64,000 nt of DNA from Mesorhizobium kowhaii (GTDB lineage Bacteria; Pseudomonadota; Alphaproteobacteria; Rhizobiales; Rhizobiaceae). The DNA is taken from contig NZ_MZXV01000056.1 in NCBI RefSeq assembly GCF_003253745.1, positions 397,814 to 461,813 of the forward strand, given 5' to 3'. Positions 37,263-46,027 of the stretch are shown in pieces. The position numbers were made by a program, and so were the translations under genes. The notes below the pieces were generated by a model that saw only the letters and a program-made list of their open reading frames with translations, ran no database searches and had not been told where the DNA came from. Numbering within the stretch: the stretch's first letter is position 1; every line of letters starts with the position of its first letter.

Positions 37263-37422
37263 ACGGGGCGGGATGTTCGCCCAACCTCCACGTGAACTCA
37301 CGAACGTTCGTATCTCGGTCGCGTCGCACCGATGGTGCGTGGCTACGATCAGGCATTCGTGGTATACTTTTGCCGCCTTGAAAGCGTGACGCCGTACGGC
37401 GGTTTGCCTTGGGAGATGCCAA

Positions 37423-38313
37423 ATGCGCATGTCCTTGCTCTTCATTCCACTACTGCTCGCACACATCCCGATTGTATCGCATGCCGCCGACATTCATGAC
37501 GCCGCCATGAACGGCGATGTCGCGGCGATCGCGGCGGCGCTCGATGCAGGCGCCGGCATTAATGAGAGTGATGGAACCGCAACGCCGCTCTATTTTGCGG
37601 TCTGGATGGGCCACATCGAAGCGGCAAAACTGCTCATAGAACGTGGTGCGGACGTCAACGCCCAGACGGCTTTGGGTCCCCCGCTGATGGCGGCTGTGGG
37701 GGTAGGCAAGATCGATCTGTTAAATCTGTTGCTGGAGCGCGGTGCAGATCCAAATTCCGTCCGTGGCGGCGAATTCGCCCTTCATGTCGCCGTCACTCTC
37801 GATTGTCTCGACTGCGTGAAGGCACTGGTTGAGGCCGGCGCAGACGTGAATGCGAAGACAATGGACGGCAAGACGCCGCTCCATCTGGCAAAAAGCAGGG
37901 GGCAACGCGAAGTTGCCGACTATCTCTTGTCGCACGGCGTCGTCTTGCCAACACCAGCCCCGATCTCAATGAAGTTGGCTTCTGCCGATGTCGAGAAAGG
38001 CCGAACCTACTTCACCCACGCTTGTGACCGTTGCCACAACGCCGAGCCAAAGGGAGTGACCAAAACAGGACCGAACTTGTGGAGCGTCGTCGGCCGCGAC
38101 AAGGCATCCATGGCAAATATGCGTTACTCCGACGCCTTGCTGGGCTGGGAAGGTGTATGGACGTACGAGGACCTGAACAGATATCTCTTCGGGCCCATGC
38201 TCACCACGCCGGGCGTTAAGATGGAGACGCCTGGTGTCCCGGACGAGACCGAACGGGTCAACGTCATCGCCTACTTGCGCACACTCAGTGACAAGCCGAT
38301 CCCGCTGCCCTGA
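37423..38313 (+). CDS. periplasmic ankyrin-repeat/cytochrome c fusion protein
   Basis: A 296-residue exported protein. A signal peptide (MSLLFIPLLLAHIPIVSHA) leads into about four ankyrin repeats (residues 25-180: GHIEAAKLLIERGADVNAQT, KTPLHLAKSRGQREVADYLL). A class I cytochrome c domain follows, with the haem motif CDRCH near residue 205 and a candidate distal methionine in GVKMETPGV. It should carry haem in the periplasm, with ankyrins for partner binding. It is the cargo between copy 2 and the intact dehydrogenase gene. Confidence 0.9.
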   Translation: MRMSLLFIPLLLAHIPIVSHAADIHDAAMNGDVAAIAAALDAGAGINESDGTATPLYFAVWMGHIEAAKLLIERGADVNAQTALGPPLMAAVGVGKIDLLNLLLERGADPNSVRGGEFALHVAVTLDCLDCVKALVEAGADVNAKTMDGKTPLHLAKSRGQREVADYLLSHGVVLPTPAPISMKLASADVEKGRTYFTHACDRCHNAEPKGVTKTGPNLWSVVGRDKASMANMRYSDALLGWEGVWTYEDLNRYLFGPMLTTPGVKMETPGVPDETERVNVIAYLRTLSDKPIPLP

Positions 38314-38354
38314 ATCGATGATCTCTCGGGCCGCGCTTTATCGGTCCGCCCCCC

Positions 38355-39260
38355 TCACCTCGCCGGCGGCTCAACCAGCGAGACGCCGTTCAGGCCGGCG
38401 ATGATATCCGACAGTGCCGGCACGAACTTGTCGCCATGGCCGGTCGCGACAGCGGTGGCAAAGCCGTTGCGCACCGCCGCACCGATCGGGTTGGCGACAT
38501 CGGCGGCCTGGGCGAAAGAGGCGAGATAGGTCATGTCCTTGAGCGCATTGACGATGGCAAAACGCTGGGCGTTCTCGTTGCGGTTCAGCACGAAATCGAA
38601 GAAGGCCTGGTAGAAGCCGCAATCCATGCGGCTGCCGGAGATGACGCTGTTGAAGACCTGCGGTGTCAGCCCGGCCTTGACGCCGAGCGTCAACGCCTCC
38701 GAGTAGATCGCCGAATAGCCCATCGAGACGAAGTTGTTGAGCAGCTTCATGGTGTGGCCGCTGCCGGTCGGGCCGGTGTGGACGACGCGCGCGGCAAACG
38801 CCTCGAGCACCGGTCGCGCGCGGGCGACGGCCTCCGCCGGGCCGCCGACCATGACGTCGAGCTTGCCTTCGGCTGCTTCCTTGGGAGTGCGCGCCAGCGG
38901 CGCGTCGATCAGCATCACGCCTTGCGGGGCGAGTTCGGCGGCAAGCGCGGTCGTCGAGGACGGGTTGGAGGTCGAGCAGTCGATGACCAGCAGCGGCTTG
39001 CCTGCCGCGGCTAGTCCATCCGGCCCCTTGACCAGCATTTCGACCTCACGCGAGCCGGTGACGCACAGGATGACGACATCACAGGCGGCGGCGAGCTTGC
39101 GCGGGGTTGCCGCCTCGGTGGCGCCGGCTTCTATCAACCGGTCGGCAGCGGTGCGGCTGCGGTGCACGCAGACGGTCAGCGGCCAGCCCTTGCGCATCAG
39201 ATTGTCGGCCATGCCGGCGCCCATGCTGCCCAACCCGATGAAGCCTATGCGTTCTTTCAT
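38355..39260 (-). CDS. beta-hydroxyacid dehydrogenase (3-hydroxyisobutyrate dehydrogenase family)
   Basis: A 301-residue NAD(P)-dependent enzyme. GFIGLGSMGAGMADNLM is the cofactor motif, DAPLARTPKEAAEGKL the substrate loop, and GHTMKLLNNF holds the catalytic lysine. Related enzymes act on 3-hydroxyisobutyrate, tartronate semialdehyde or L-threonate; the substrate here is open. The ATG at 39260 follows GGAGGATTGC. It is divergent from a GntR regulator. Its 3' end recurs twice downstream. Confidence 0.88.
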   Translation of the reverse strand: MKERIGFIGLGSMGAGMADNLMRKGWPLTVCVHRSRTAADRLIEAGATEAATPRKLAAACDVVILCVTGSREVEMLVKGPDGLAAAGKPLLVIDCSTSNPSSTTALAAELAPQGVMLIDAPLARTPKEAAEGKLDVMVGGPAEAVARARPVLEAFAARVVHTGPTGSGHTMKLLNNFVSMGYSAIYSEALTLGVKAGLTPQVFNSVISGSRMDCGFYQAFFDFVLNRNENAQRFAIVNALKDMTYLASFAQAADVANPIGAAVRNGFATAVATGHGDKFVPALSDIIAGLNGVSLVEPPAR

Positions 39261-39365
39261 GCAATCCTCCAACCATGGTCCGCGCCGGCGGGCCGCATTT
39301 CGTCACCTTGCGGCGGGCACCTGTCGATGCAATCCTTTGCCGGAGAATCGGACCGGAGTCCCCCG

Positions 39366-40106
39366 ATGGCGGAGCCCATGTTTTTCGACGCCATACCGCA
39401 AGCGCCCAATCTGCGGACCGGGCTGGTCAACACGCTGATCGCGCAGATCGAATCCGGCGACCTGGCGCCGGGCCAGAGGCTGCCGACCGAGCAGGAGATC
39501 GTCGCCGCCACCGGCGTCAGCCGCACCGTCGTGCGCGAGGCGCTTGCCGCACTGCGCGCCCGCGGCCTGATCACCACGCGTCAGGGCCTCGGCGCCTTCG
39601 TCGCCAAGGATCCGCTGCCGAGGACCTTTTCCATCCTGCCGGACGATCTTGAATCGATCGACGAGGTGCTGCGCGTATTGGAACTGCGCATGGGTATCGA
39701 GGTCGAAGCGACCGGGCTCGCCGCCGAACGGCGAAGCGACGCGGCGCTCGAGCAGATGAACTCGCGGCTGGACGCGCTGGAAGCGGCGGTGCGCGCCGGC
39801 GGGTCGGGCTCGGAAGAGGATTTCGGCTTCCATCGCGCCATTCTCGCGGCAACGCAGAACGCCAATTTCACCCGGCTGTTCGACACGTTCGGCAGCGCCA
39901 TGATCCCGCGCCAGTGGACACGGCTCGACCGGATGACCATTCCGGAGCGGGAAAAGTACCTGGCCCGGATGCAGCGCGAACATCGCGCCATTCTCGCGGC
40001 GATAGAGGCCAGGGATGTCAACGCGGCGCGGCGCGCCATGCGCAGCCATCTGACCAAGAGCTATGCCCGCTTCGAGGAGTTGCGCGACAGGGCAAGTCAC
40101 GACTGA
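39366..40106 (+). CDS. GntR/FadR-family transcriptional regulator
   Basis: A 246-residue regulator with winged helix (QRLPTEQEIVAATGVSRTVVREAL) and FCD domain (EEDFGFHRAILAATQN and REHRAILAAIEA). GGAG stands eight bases before the ATG at 39366. It is divergent from the dehydrogenase gene and converges on the LivFGMHK genes. It is the closest FadR-type candidate for the palindrome at 44872. Confidence 0.88.
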   Translation: MAEPMFFDAIPQAPNLRTGLVNTLIAQIESGDLAPGQRLPTEQEIVAATGVSRTVVREALAALRARGLITTRQGLGAFVAKDPLPRTFSILPDDLESIDEVLRVLELRMGIEVEATGLAAERRSDAALEQMNSRLDALEAAVRAGGSGSEEDFGFHRAILAATQNANFTRLFDTFGSAMIPRQWTRLDRMTIPEREKYLARMQREHRAILAAIEARDVNAARRAMRSHLTKSYARFEELRDRASHD

Positions 40107-40114
40107 GTGCTTGC

Positions 40115-40846
40115 TCATACCGTGGCTCCCGTGACGCCGCCGAGATAGAGTTCCCGCATCAGCGACATGTCGCGCAATTCGGCGATTGCGCCTGAGACGA
40201 CGATGCGGCCGTTCTGCATGAGATAGCCGCGCGACGCGACCGAGAGCGCCAGGCCGGCATTCTGCTCGACCAGCAGCACCGAAGCGCCGAAGCGTTCGCC
40301 GATGCCGAGAATGATCGCCTTGATCTCCTTGACCAGCAGCGGCGACAGGCCGAGCGACGGCTCGTCGAGCAACAGCACGCGCGGCCGCGTCATCAGCCCG
40401 CGCGCGATGGCCAGCATCTGCTGCTGGCCGCCGCTCAGCGAGCCGCCCTTGTCGCGCCGCTTGGTGGCAAGGATCGGGAAGAAGGCCAGCATCGTTGCGA
40501 AATCGGTTTCGACGGCGGCATCGTCACGACGCGCATAGGCGCCGAGACGCAAATTCTCCTCGACGGTCATGTCGACGAATATCTTGCGCCCTTCCGGCAC
40601 CAGCACGACGCCGCGCCTGGCCATGACATCGGCGGCAAGCCCGGTCACCTCAGTGCCATCGAAAGAGATGCTGCCGGAACGCGGCCGGATCAGCCCGGCG
40701 ATGGCCTTGAGCAGCGTCGACTTTCCGGCGCCGTTGGGGCCGAGGATGGTGACGATCTCGCCCTCGCCCAGCGTCAGCGAGACGCCGCGGTTGACGATCG
40801 TCGGCCCGTAGCCGGTGACGACATCGGAAACGGCGAGCAGGTTCAC
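40115..40846 (-). CDS. livF: branched-chain-type ABC transporter ATP-binding protein LivF
   Basis: A 243-residue ATPase: Walker A GPNGAGKST, signature LSGGQQQ, Walker B LLLDEPSLGLSP. The GTG at 40846 follows GGGAGG and overlaps the livG stop. Part of a hydrophobic amino-acid-type (HAAT) importer whose actual cargo is unknown. Confidence 0.92.
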   Translation of the reverse strand: MNLLAVSDVVTGYGPTIVNRGVSLTLGEGEIVTILGPNGAGKSTLLKAIAGLIRPRSGSISFDGTEVTGLAADVMARRGVVLVPEGRKIFVDMTVEENLRLGAYARRDDAAVETDFATMLAFFPILATKRRDKGGSLSGGQQQMLAIARGLMTRPRVLLLDEPSLGLSPLLVKEIKAIILGIGERFGASVLLVEQNAGLALSVASRGYLMQNGRIVVSGAIAELRDMSLMRELYLGGVTGATV

Positions 40847-41571
40847 AAATCGCCTCCCAGATAGACTTCCAGCACCTTGGGATCGGCAAGCACCGCCTCG
40901 GTCGGGCCGTCGGCGATCTTGGACCCGAAATCGAGCACGGCAAGGCGCCGGCACAGCATCTGCATCAGCTTCATGTCGTGGTCGATGACGCAGACGGTGA
41001 TGCCATGGCCAGGCAATTGGCGGACAAGCCCGACCAGGGCCGTGGTCTCGCGATCATTGAGGCCGGCGGCAGGTTCGTCGAGCAGAAGCAGCGAAGGCCG
41101 CGTGGCCAGCGCCAGCGCAAGGCCGAGCAGGCGCAGGCTGCCGAACGGCAACACGCCGGCCTTCTCGTTCGCAACCGCGCTCAGCCCGACGAAATCGAGC
41201 AGTGCCTGCGGTGTCGGCCACGGGTTGGCGGTGCTGTCTGCCCTCGCCCTTACGTGTTCGCCGGCGATCTGCACATTCTCCAAGACGCCAAGGCCGGCAA
41301 AGGCCATCGCCTGCTGGAAGGTGTAACCGATTCCGGCCCGCGATATGGCATGCGGCTTGAGACCGGTGATGTCTTGCCCGCGAAACAGCACGCTGCCGCC
41401 GCTCGGCCTGTGGACGCCGGTGACGACATTGAACAGCGTCGTCTTGCCCGAGCCGTTCGGACCGACGACGCCGAGGATTTCGCCCTCTTCGATGGCGAGG
41501 TCGACGCCGGCCAGTGCGGTGACGCCGCCGAACTGCTTGCTCAGGCCGCTGATCGCCAGGATCGGGCTCAT
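40843..41571 (-). CDS. livG: branched-chain-type ABC transporter ATP-binding protein LivG
   Basis: A 242-residue ATPase with Walker A GPNGSGKTT and LLLDEPAAGLN. The expected signature position reads LPFGSLRLLGLALAL, which departs from LSGGQ (Liv G proteins often have LSYGQQR). It overlaps livM by four bases. Confidence 0.9.
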   Translation of the reverse strand: MSPILAISGLSKQFGGVTALAGVDLAIEEGEILGVVGPNGSGKTTLFNVVTGVHRPSGGSVLFRGQDITGLKPHAISRAGIGYTFQQAMAFAGLGVLENVQIAGEHVRARADSTANPWPTPQALLDFVGLSAVANEKAGVLPFGSLRLLGLALALATRPSLLLLDEPAAGLNDRETTALVGLVRQLPGHGITVCVIDHDMKLMQMLCRRLAVLDFGSKIADGPTEAVLADPKVLEVYLGGDL

Positions 41572-42599
41572 CGCTGCGCCTCCGCCGCGCCGCGCTGTTG
41601 CGTCTCCTGTTTCGGCTTGCCCGAAAATGCCGCGCGAAGCGCTCGCACGATGCCGCCGATCAGGCCATCGGGCAGCAGCATGATCACCGCGATCAGGCAA
41701 ACGCCGTAGACGATGCGCGACTGGACCGGGTCGAGGTTGAGCACTTCCGGCAGGAAGGCGACCAGGATGCCGCCGGCGAGCGGTCCCTCGATCAGGCGGG
41801 CGCCACCGATCATGACCATCAGCGCCAGGTAGATGCTGGGGAAGGAGGAGAACTGCGACGGCGAGATGTGGCCGAGGAAATAGGCCAGCAGCACGCCGGA
41901 GATGCCGGCAAAGATGCCGCTGACGACGAAGGCGCCGATCTTGTGCCGGCCGACATTGATGCCGAGCGAGGCGGCAAGCTTCTCGTTCTCCCGGATGGCG
42001 CGCAGCGTGCGGCCATAGGACGAGTTGATGATCGCCCAGCTCGCCACCGCCGCTGATGTTACGAACGCCACCACCATCAGATAGTAGCGCGTCAGGTCGC
42101 TCATATCGGCGCCGAACAGGGTCACCGGGCCGGCCAGGTCGAGGCCGGTCGCCGCACCGGTATAGTCGCCGCCATTGGTGAGCACGATGGCCAGCAATTG
42201 GCCGAAGGCAAAGGTCATGATGACGAAGTGGTGGCCGCCGACACGCAGCGACGGAATGCCGACGATCATCGCGAACACGGCGCTCGCGAGCGCAGCCGCC
42301 GGCAGCGCTGCCCAGAAGCCGACGCCGAAATCACGCGCCAGGATCGCCGCCGCATAGGCGCCGACGCCGACCAGTGCGGCGTGCCCCATCGACAGGATGC
42401 CGGTCTGGCCGAACAGCACCGAAAGGCCGTAAAGCGCAATCACGTTGATGCCGGCCGAGATCGCCAGCGACAGGAAGCGGTTGCTTGGCGAGAACAAAGG
42501 CACAGCTGCGATTAGCGCCAGGATGACCAGCACCGGCAGCAGGGATCGCAACGCCTTGAAGACGGAACCGGCGCGATCCTGGCGGAGGCCTTCCTTCAT
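41568..42599 (-). CDS. livM: branched-chain-type ABC transporter permease LivM
   Basis: A 343-residue membrane protein with about ten segments. Landmarks are GQTGILSMGHAALVGVGAYA and RENEKLAASLGINVGRHKIGAF. A cytoplasmic N-terminal leader precedes the first segment. It overlaps livH and livG by four bases each. Confidence 0.92.
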   Translation of the reverse strand: MKEGLRQDRAGSVFKALRSLLPVLVILALIAAVPLFSPSNRFLSLAISAGINVIALYGLSVLFGQTGILSMGHAALVGVGAYAAAILARDFGVGFWAALPAAALASAVFAMIVGIPSLRVGGHHFVIMTFAFGQLLAIVLTNGGDYTGAATGLDLAGPVTLFGADMSDLTRYYLMVVAFVTSAAVASWAIINSSYGRTLRAIRENEKLAASLGINVGRHKIGAFVVSGIFAGISGVLLAYFLGHISPSQFSSFPSIYLALMVMIGGARLIEGPLAGGILVAFLPEVLNLDPVQSRIVYGVCLIAVIMLLPDGLIGGIVRALRAAFSGKPKQETQQRGAAEAQR

Positions 42600-43477
42600 G
42601 ACGCCATCCTGGGTCCGCTGGTGCCGCCGAACAGGCCGTGCGGGCGAACGATCAGCACCAGGATCATCAGGGCAAAGGAATAGGCATCGGTCCATTGCGA
42701 GAAGCCGTAGCCGGCGCTGAACCCTTCGACGATGCCGAGGATGAGCCCGGCGGCGACGGCGCCGTAGATGTTGCCGAGCCCGCCGATCAGGGCGACGGCG
42801 AACCCCTTCATCACCATGGTGCCGCCGGTGAACGGCGTGATCGGAAACAGCGCGATCAGCAATGCGCCGCCGAGCCCGGCCAGCGCACTGCCGAGCACGA
42901 ACACGCCGGTGATGTAGCGGCGCACCGGAATGCCCATCAGGGCCGCCGTATCGCGGTCCTCGACGCTCGCCCGCAGCGCCCGGCCGTAGCGGCTGGCCGT
43001 GATCATCCGGAAACTCAGCGCCACCACGGCAATGGTGATCGCGATGACCATGACGCGCACCGAGGCGATGCGCACACCGCCGACCTCCCAGACAGTGGTC
43101 AGCGGGCGCGGAATGCTCTTCTGGTTGGGATTCCAGAACAGCACGACGACATGCTGCAGCACGACGATGAGGCCGAGCGAGACGATGAAGCCGTTGGTCG
43201 GCCGCTCCAGGGTGAAGCGGAAAAGACCGCGCTCGAGAATGTAGCCCATCAGCCCGACCGCCAGGATCGCCAGCACCACCGCCAGCGGGAAGCCGAGGCC
43301 GGCGCTGACGGCAAGCCAGGTGACGATGCCGCCGATCATCAGGAATTCGCCATGGGCGAAGTTGATGATGCCGGTCAGGCCGAAGATCAAGGTCACGCCA
43401 ATGGCGATCAGCGTGATGACGCTGGCGATCGAAAGCCCGTTGAGGATCTGCTGTATGAAAATGTCCACGGCTCGCAT
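42596..43477 (-). CDS. livH: branched-chain-type ABC transporter permease LivH
   Basis: A 293-residue permease. Family landmarks are GLTGIINFAHGEFLMIGG and GKGFAVALIGGLGNIYGA-like KGFAVALIGGLGNIYGAVAA. The start at 43477 lies 140 bases after the binding-protein stop, with a strong hairpin between. Confidence 0.92.
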   Translation of the reverse strand: MRAVDIFIQQILNGLSIASVITLIAIGVTLIFGLTGIINFAHGEFLMIGGIVTWLAVSAGLGFPLAVVLAILAVGLMGYILERGLFRFTLERPTNGFIVSLGLIVVLQHVVVLFWNPNQKSIPRPLTTVWEVGGVRIASVRVMVIAITIAVVALSFRMITASRYGRALRASVEDRDTAALMGIPVRRYITGVFVLGSALAGLGGALLIALFPITPFTGGTMVMKGFAVALIGGLGNIYGAVAAGLILGIVEGFSAGYGFSQWTDAYSFALMILVLIVRPHGLFGGTSGPRMAS

Positions 43478-43570
43478 TCGCTGTTTAAGTGGTGGCGCTG
43501 TTGACGTGGAGGCCGGCGATCGAGACCCGCCTGTATTCCGAGAATATTCTGGAAATATTCTGGGAAGGAT

Positions 43571-43599
43571 GAGTTGGCGGCGGGTGACGCCGCCAACTC
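43571..43599 (-). promoter_or_regulatory. perfect hairpin between livK and livH
   Basis: GAGTTGGCGGCG and CGCCGCCAACTC form a 12-base perfect stem with a five-base loop, just after the livK stop. It should stabilise livK mRNA or partly terminate transcription, raising binding protein over permease. Confidence 0.7.
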
Positions 43600-43617
43600 G
43601 AGGGTCGGTTCGCCTGA

Positions 43618-44832
43618 TCAGCTCTTCGGCGCTTCAGCCGGTGGCTGCTGCATCGAGCAGGAGATGGCGCCGCCGGGTGCCGCGGCGCAGACCTCGGTGG
43701 CATGGGTGACCTGGTGCGTTGGATTGAAGGTCAGGTCATCCGAGACCACGCCCTGATGGTGGAGGGTCAGCAGCGCCTCGACCGTCTTGTCCGGATCGAA
43801 GCTGCCGGCCTTCTCCCAGGCTTCGGCGAGGAAGTGGACATAGTCGTGGTAGAGCAGCGACACCGACGAGGTCACGCCGTGCGGCGCGCCGGCGGCGAAG
43901 TAAGCGTCGAAATAGGCCTTGGCTTTCGGGTTGGACGACTCGCCCCAGCAGACCGGAACGCAGCTCATCGCCACCGGCACATCGGCCGAAAGCTGCTTCT
44001 CCTTCCAGATGCCGGGGTCGACGCCGAACAGGAAGTAGCTCTTGGCGGCACCCAGTTCGAGCGCCTGTGGCAGTGCCGTCAGCGTTGAATCGCCATTGTA
44101 CCAGAAGTGGATGATATCCGGATTGAGGCTCTTGGCGCGGGTCAGGAACGGCGAGAAGTCGGTTGTGTCAGGCGGATAGAAGATGATGTCGGGAACGTCC
44201 TGCCCCTCGGCCTTCAGCGCCTTGTAGTAGTAGGACGACAGGAACTGGCCGGTGGCGTCGTTGCCGACGATCATGACCGACTTCTTCGGCTTGTACCCTA
44301 GCAGCGGCTCAAGCAAGGTCAGCACGCCGCGCGCGGTCGATCCGGACCGCTGGAACTCCTGCGGCTCGGACTGGAAGAGATAGTGATCCTCGCCGCCCGG
44401 CTTGACCGAGTCTGGTGTCAGGATTTTCGCCAGCGTCGAATTGCCGGCGAAATGGATGATCTTGGCCGGCTGCGTGATCTTGGCCATGGCCAGCGTGAAG
44501 TCGTGCGTCTCCGATCCGAAGATCGCCTGCACCTTCACGTCGCGCACCAGTTCCTGTGTGGCGGCTATTGCGGTCGCGATATCCGTGCGGTCGTCGCGCT
44601 TGACCATTTCCAGTCTGTAGGTCTTGCCGCCGACCTTGATGCCGCCGGCGTCATTGATCTGCTTCACGGCAAGGCCGACGCCTGCCGGCAAGGTGTGGCC
44701 GGCGGAAACGAACGAGCCCGACTCCGCCGCGACGACGCCGATCTTGACGATGTTGTCCTCGGCGAATGCAGGATGAGCAAGCGCGCCAAGGCACAAGGCC
44801 GCCGACGCGCCCATTTTCAGAACGGTTTTCAA
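43618..44832 (-). CDS. livK: branched-chain-type ABC transporter substrate-binding protein
   Basis: A 404-residue periplasmic binding protein. A signal peptide (KMGASAALCLGALAHPAFA) is followed by the type 1 binding fold (NIVKIGVVAAESGSFVSAGH; KVQAIFGSETHDFTLAMA; HFWYNGDSTLTALPQALELG). The TTG at 44832 follows GGGAGGATCTCAAG and is the likely start. The mature protein is longer than LivK of E. coli, so the ligand may not be an amino acid. Confidence 0.88.
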   Translation of the reverse strand: MKTVLKMGASAALCLGALAHPAFAEDNIVKIGVVAAESGSFVSAGHTLPAGVGLAVKQINDAGGIKVGGKTYRLEMVKRDDRTDIATAIAATQELVRDVKVQAIFGSETHDFTLAMAKITQPAKIIHFAGNSTLAKILTPDSVKPGGEDHYLFQSEPQEFQRSGSTARGVLTLLEPLLGYKPKKSVMIVGNDATGQFLSSYYYKALKAEGQDVPDIIFYPPDTTDFSPFLTRAKSLNPDIIHFWYNGDSTLTALPQALELGAAKSYFLFGVDPGIWKEKQLSADVPVAMSCVPVCWGESSNPKAKAYFDAYFAAGAPHGVTSSVSLLYHDYVHFLAEAWEKAGSFDPDKTVEALLTLHHQGVVSDDLTFNPTHQVTHATEVCAAAPGGAISCSMQQPPAEAPKS

Positions 44833-44871
44833 CTTGAGATCCTCCCGACTCCAAATCATTGCAGTCTTACC

Positions 44872-44888
44872 GGGTTGTCATACAACCC
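44872..44888. promoter_or_regulatory. perfect palindromic operator, GntR/FadR type
   Basis: GGGTTGTCATACAACCC is a 17-base perfect palindrome with core TTGTCATACAA, between divergent livK and aldo/keto reductase genes. It probably binds a FadR-type repressor; the gene at 39366 is the nearest candidate. Confidence 0.75.
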
Positions 44889-44994
44889 TGTTATCTGGTA
44901 AATCTAACGAACGGGGATGTCAATCGCGTTGCCATGCGATAAAAGGCGACCCGCAGATCAGGAAACAGCACCAAGCCGCGGTTAGGAACAGGAC

Positions 44995-45981
44995 ATGCAG
45001 TCACGGAAATTCGGCCGTACCGGCCGCGATGTCAGCGAGATCGGCTTTGGCTCATGGGCCATCGGCGCCGCCTGGGGCGAGGTCAATGACGACGATGCGG
45101 TGGCCGCCCTGCACGCGGCCCTCGACGCCGGCGTCACCTTCATCGACACCGCCGACGTCTATGGCGACGGCCGTTCCGAAAAACTGATTGCAAGGGTGAT
45201 GAAGGAGCGCGGCGGCGAGCGGCCATTCATCGCCACCAAGGCCGGAAAACGCCTGCCGGCGCAGAGCGTCGAGGGTTTCAGCCAGAAGAACCTGACCGAC
45301 TGGGTCGACCGCAGCCTGAGATATCTCGAGGCGGACACGCTCGATCTCGTGCAACTGCATTGCCCGCTGACCGACCTCTACTACCACCCGGAGGTTTTCG
45401 AGCGGCTCGACCGGCTCGTCGAGCAAGGCAAGATCCGCAATTACGGCGTCAGCGTCGAGCGCGTCGAAGAGGCGTTGAAGGCGATGCAGTATCCCGGCGT
45501 CGTCAGCGTCCAGATCATCTTCAACGCCTTCCGCCAACGGCCGGCGGAGTTGTTCTTCGACCTGGCGAAAAAGAACGATGTGGCCATCATCGCCCGCGTC
45601 CCGCTGGCCAGCGGTTTGCTGTCGGGCAAGTTCAAGGCCGACACCAAATTCGAGGACAGCGACCACCGCAAATTCAACCGCAACGGCGAAGCCTTCGATG
45701 TTGGCGAGACCTTCTCAGGCGTGCCCTATGAGGTCGGACTGGCGGCGGTCGAGCGCATCCGGCCGCTGGTTTCCGGCGACACGACGATGGCGAAATTCGC
45801 CCTGCGCTGGATCCTGATGTTCGACGCGGTCACGGTCGTCATTCCGGGCGCCCGCAATCCGGCGCAGGCGATATCCAATGCCGAAGCGGCGCACCTTGCG
45901 CCACTGTCGGATCAACTCATGGGCAAGATCCGGGATATCTACGACCAGGACATCAAGCCCTATGTGCACCAGCGCTGGTGA
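44995..45981 (+). CDS. aldo/keto reductase
   Basis: A 328-residue reductase with FIDTADVYGDG (Asp, Tyr), IATKAGKRL (Lys) and VQLHCPLTD (His). It is divergent from livK across a perfect palindrome, so it is co-regulated with the importer and likely acts on the imported compound. Substrate unknown. Confidence 0.88.
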   Translation: MQSRKFGRTGRDVSEIGFGSWAIGAAWGEVNDDDAVAALHAALDAGVTFIDTADVYGDGRSEKLIARVMKERGGERPFIATKAGKRLPAQSVEGFSQKNLTDWVDRSLRYLEADTLDLVQLHCPLTDLYYHPEVFERLDRLVEQGKIRNYGVSVERVEEALKAMQYPGVVSVQIIFNAFRQRPAELFFDLAKKNDVAIIARVPLASGLLSGKFKADTKFEDSDHRKFNRNGEAFDVGETFSGVPYEVGLAAVERIRPLVSGDTTMAKFALRWILMFDAVTVVIPGARNPAQAISNAEAAHLAPLSDQLMGKIRDIYDQDIKPYVHQRW

Positions 45982-46027
45982 TCGAAAGCGAATAGCATTT
46001 CGACCTTCTCCGCCACGGCGAGATCCT

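Noticed and set aside
36857..37291. Copy 2 of the dehydrogenase as a functional 144-residue gene
   Set aside because: It lacks the NAD-binding domain and begins in unrelated sequence, so it is treated as a partial copy.
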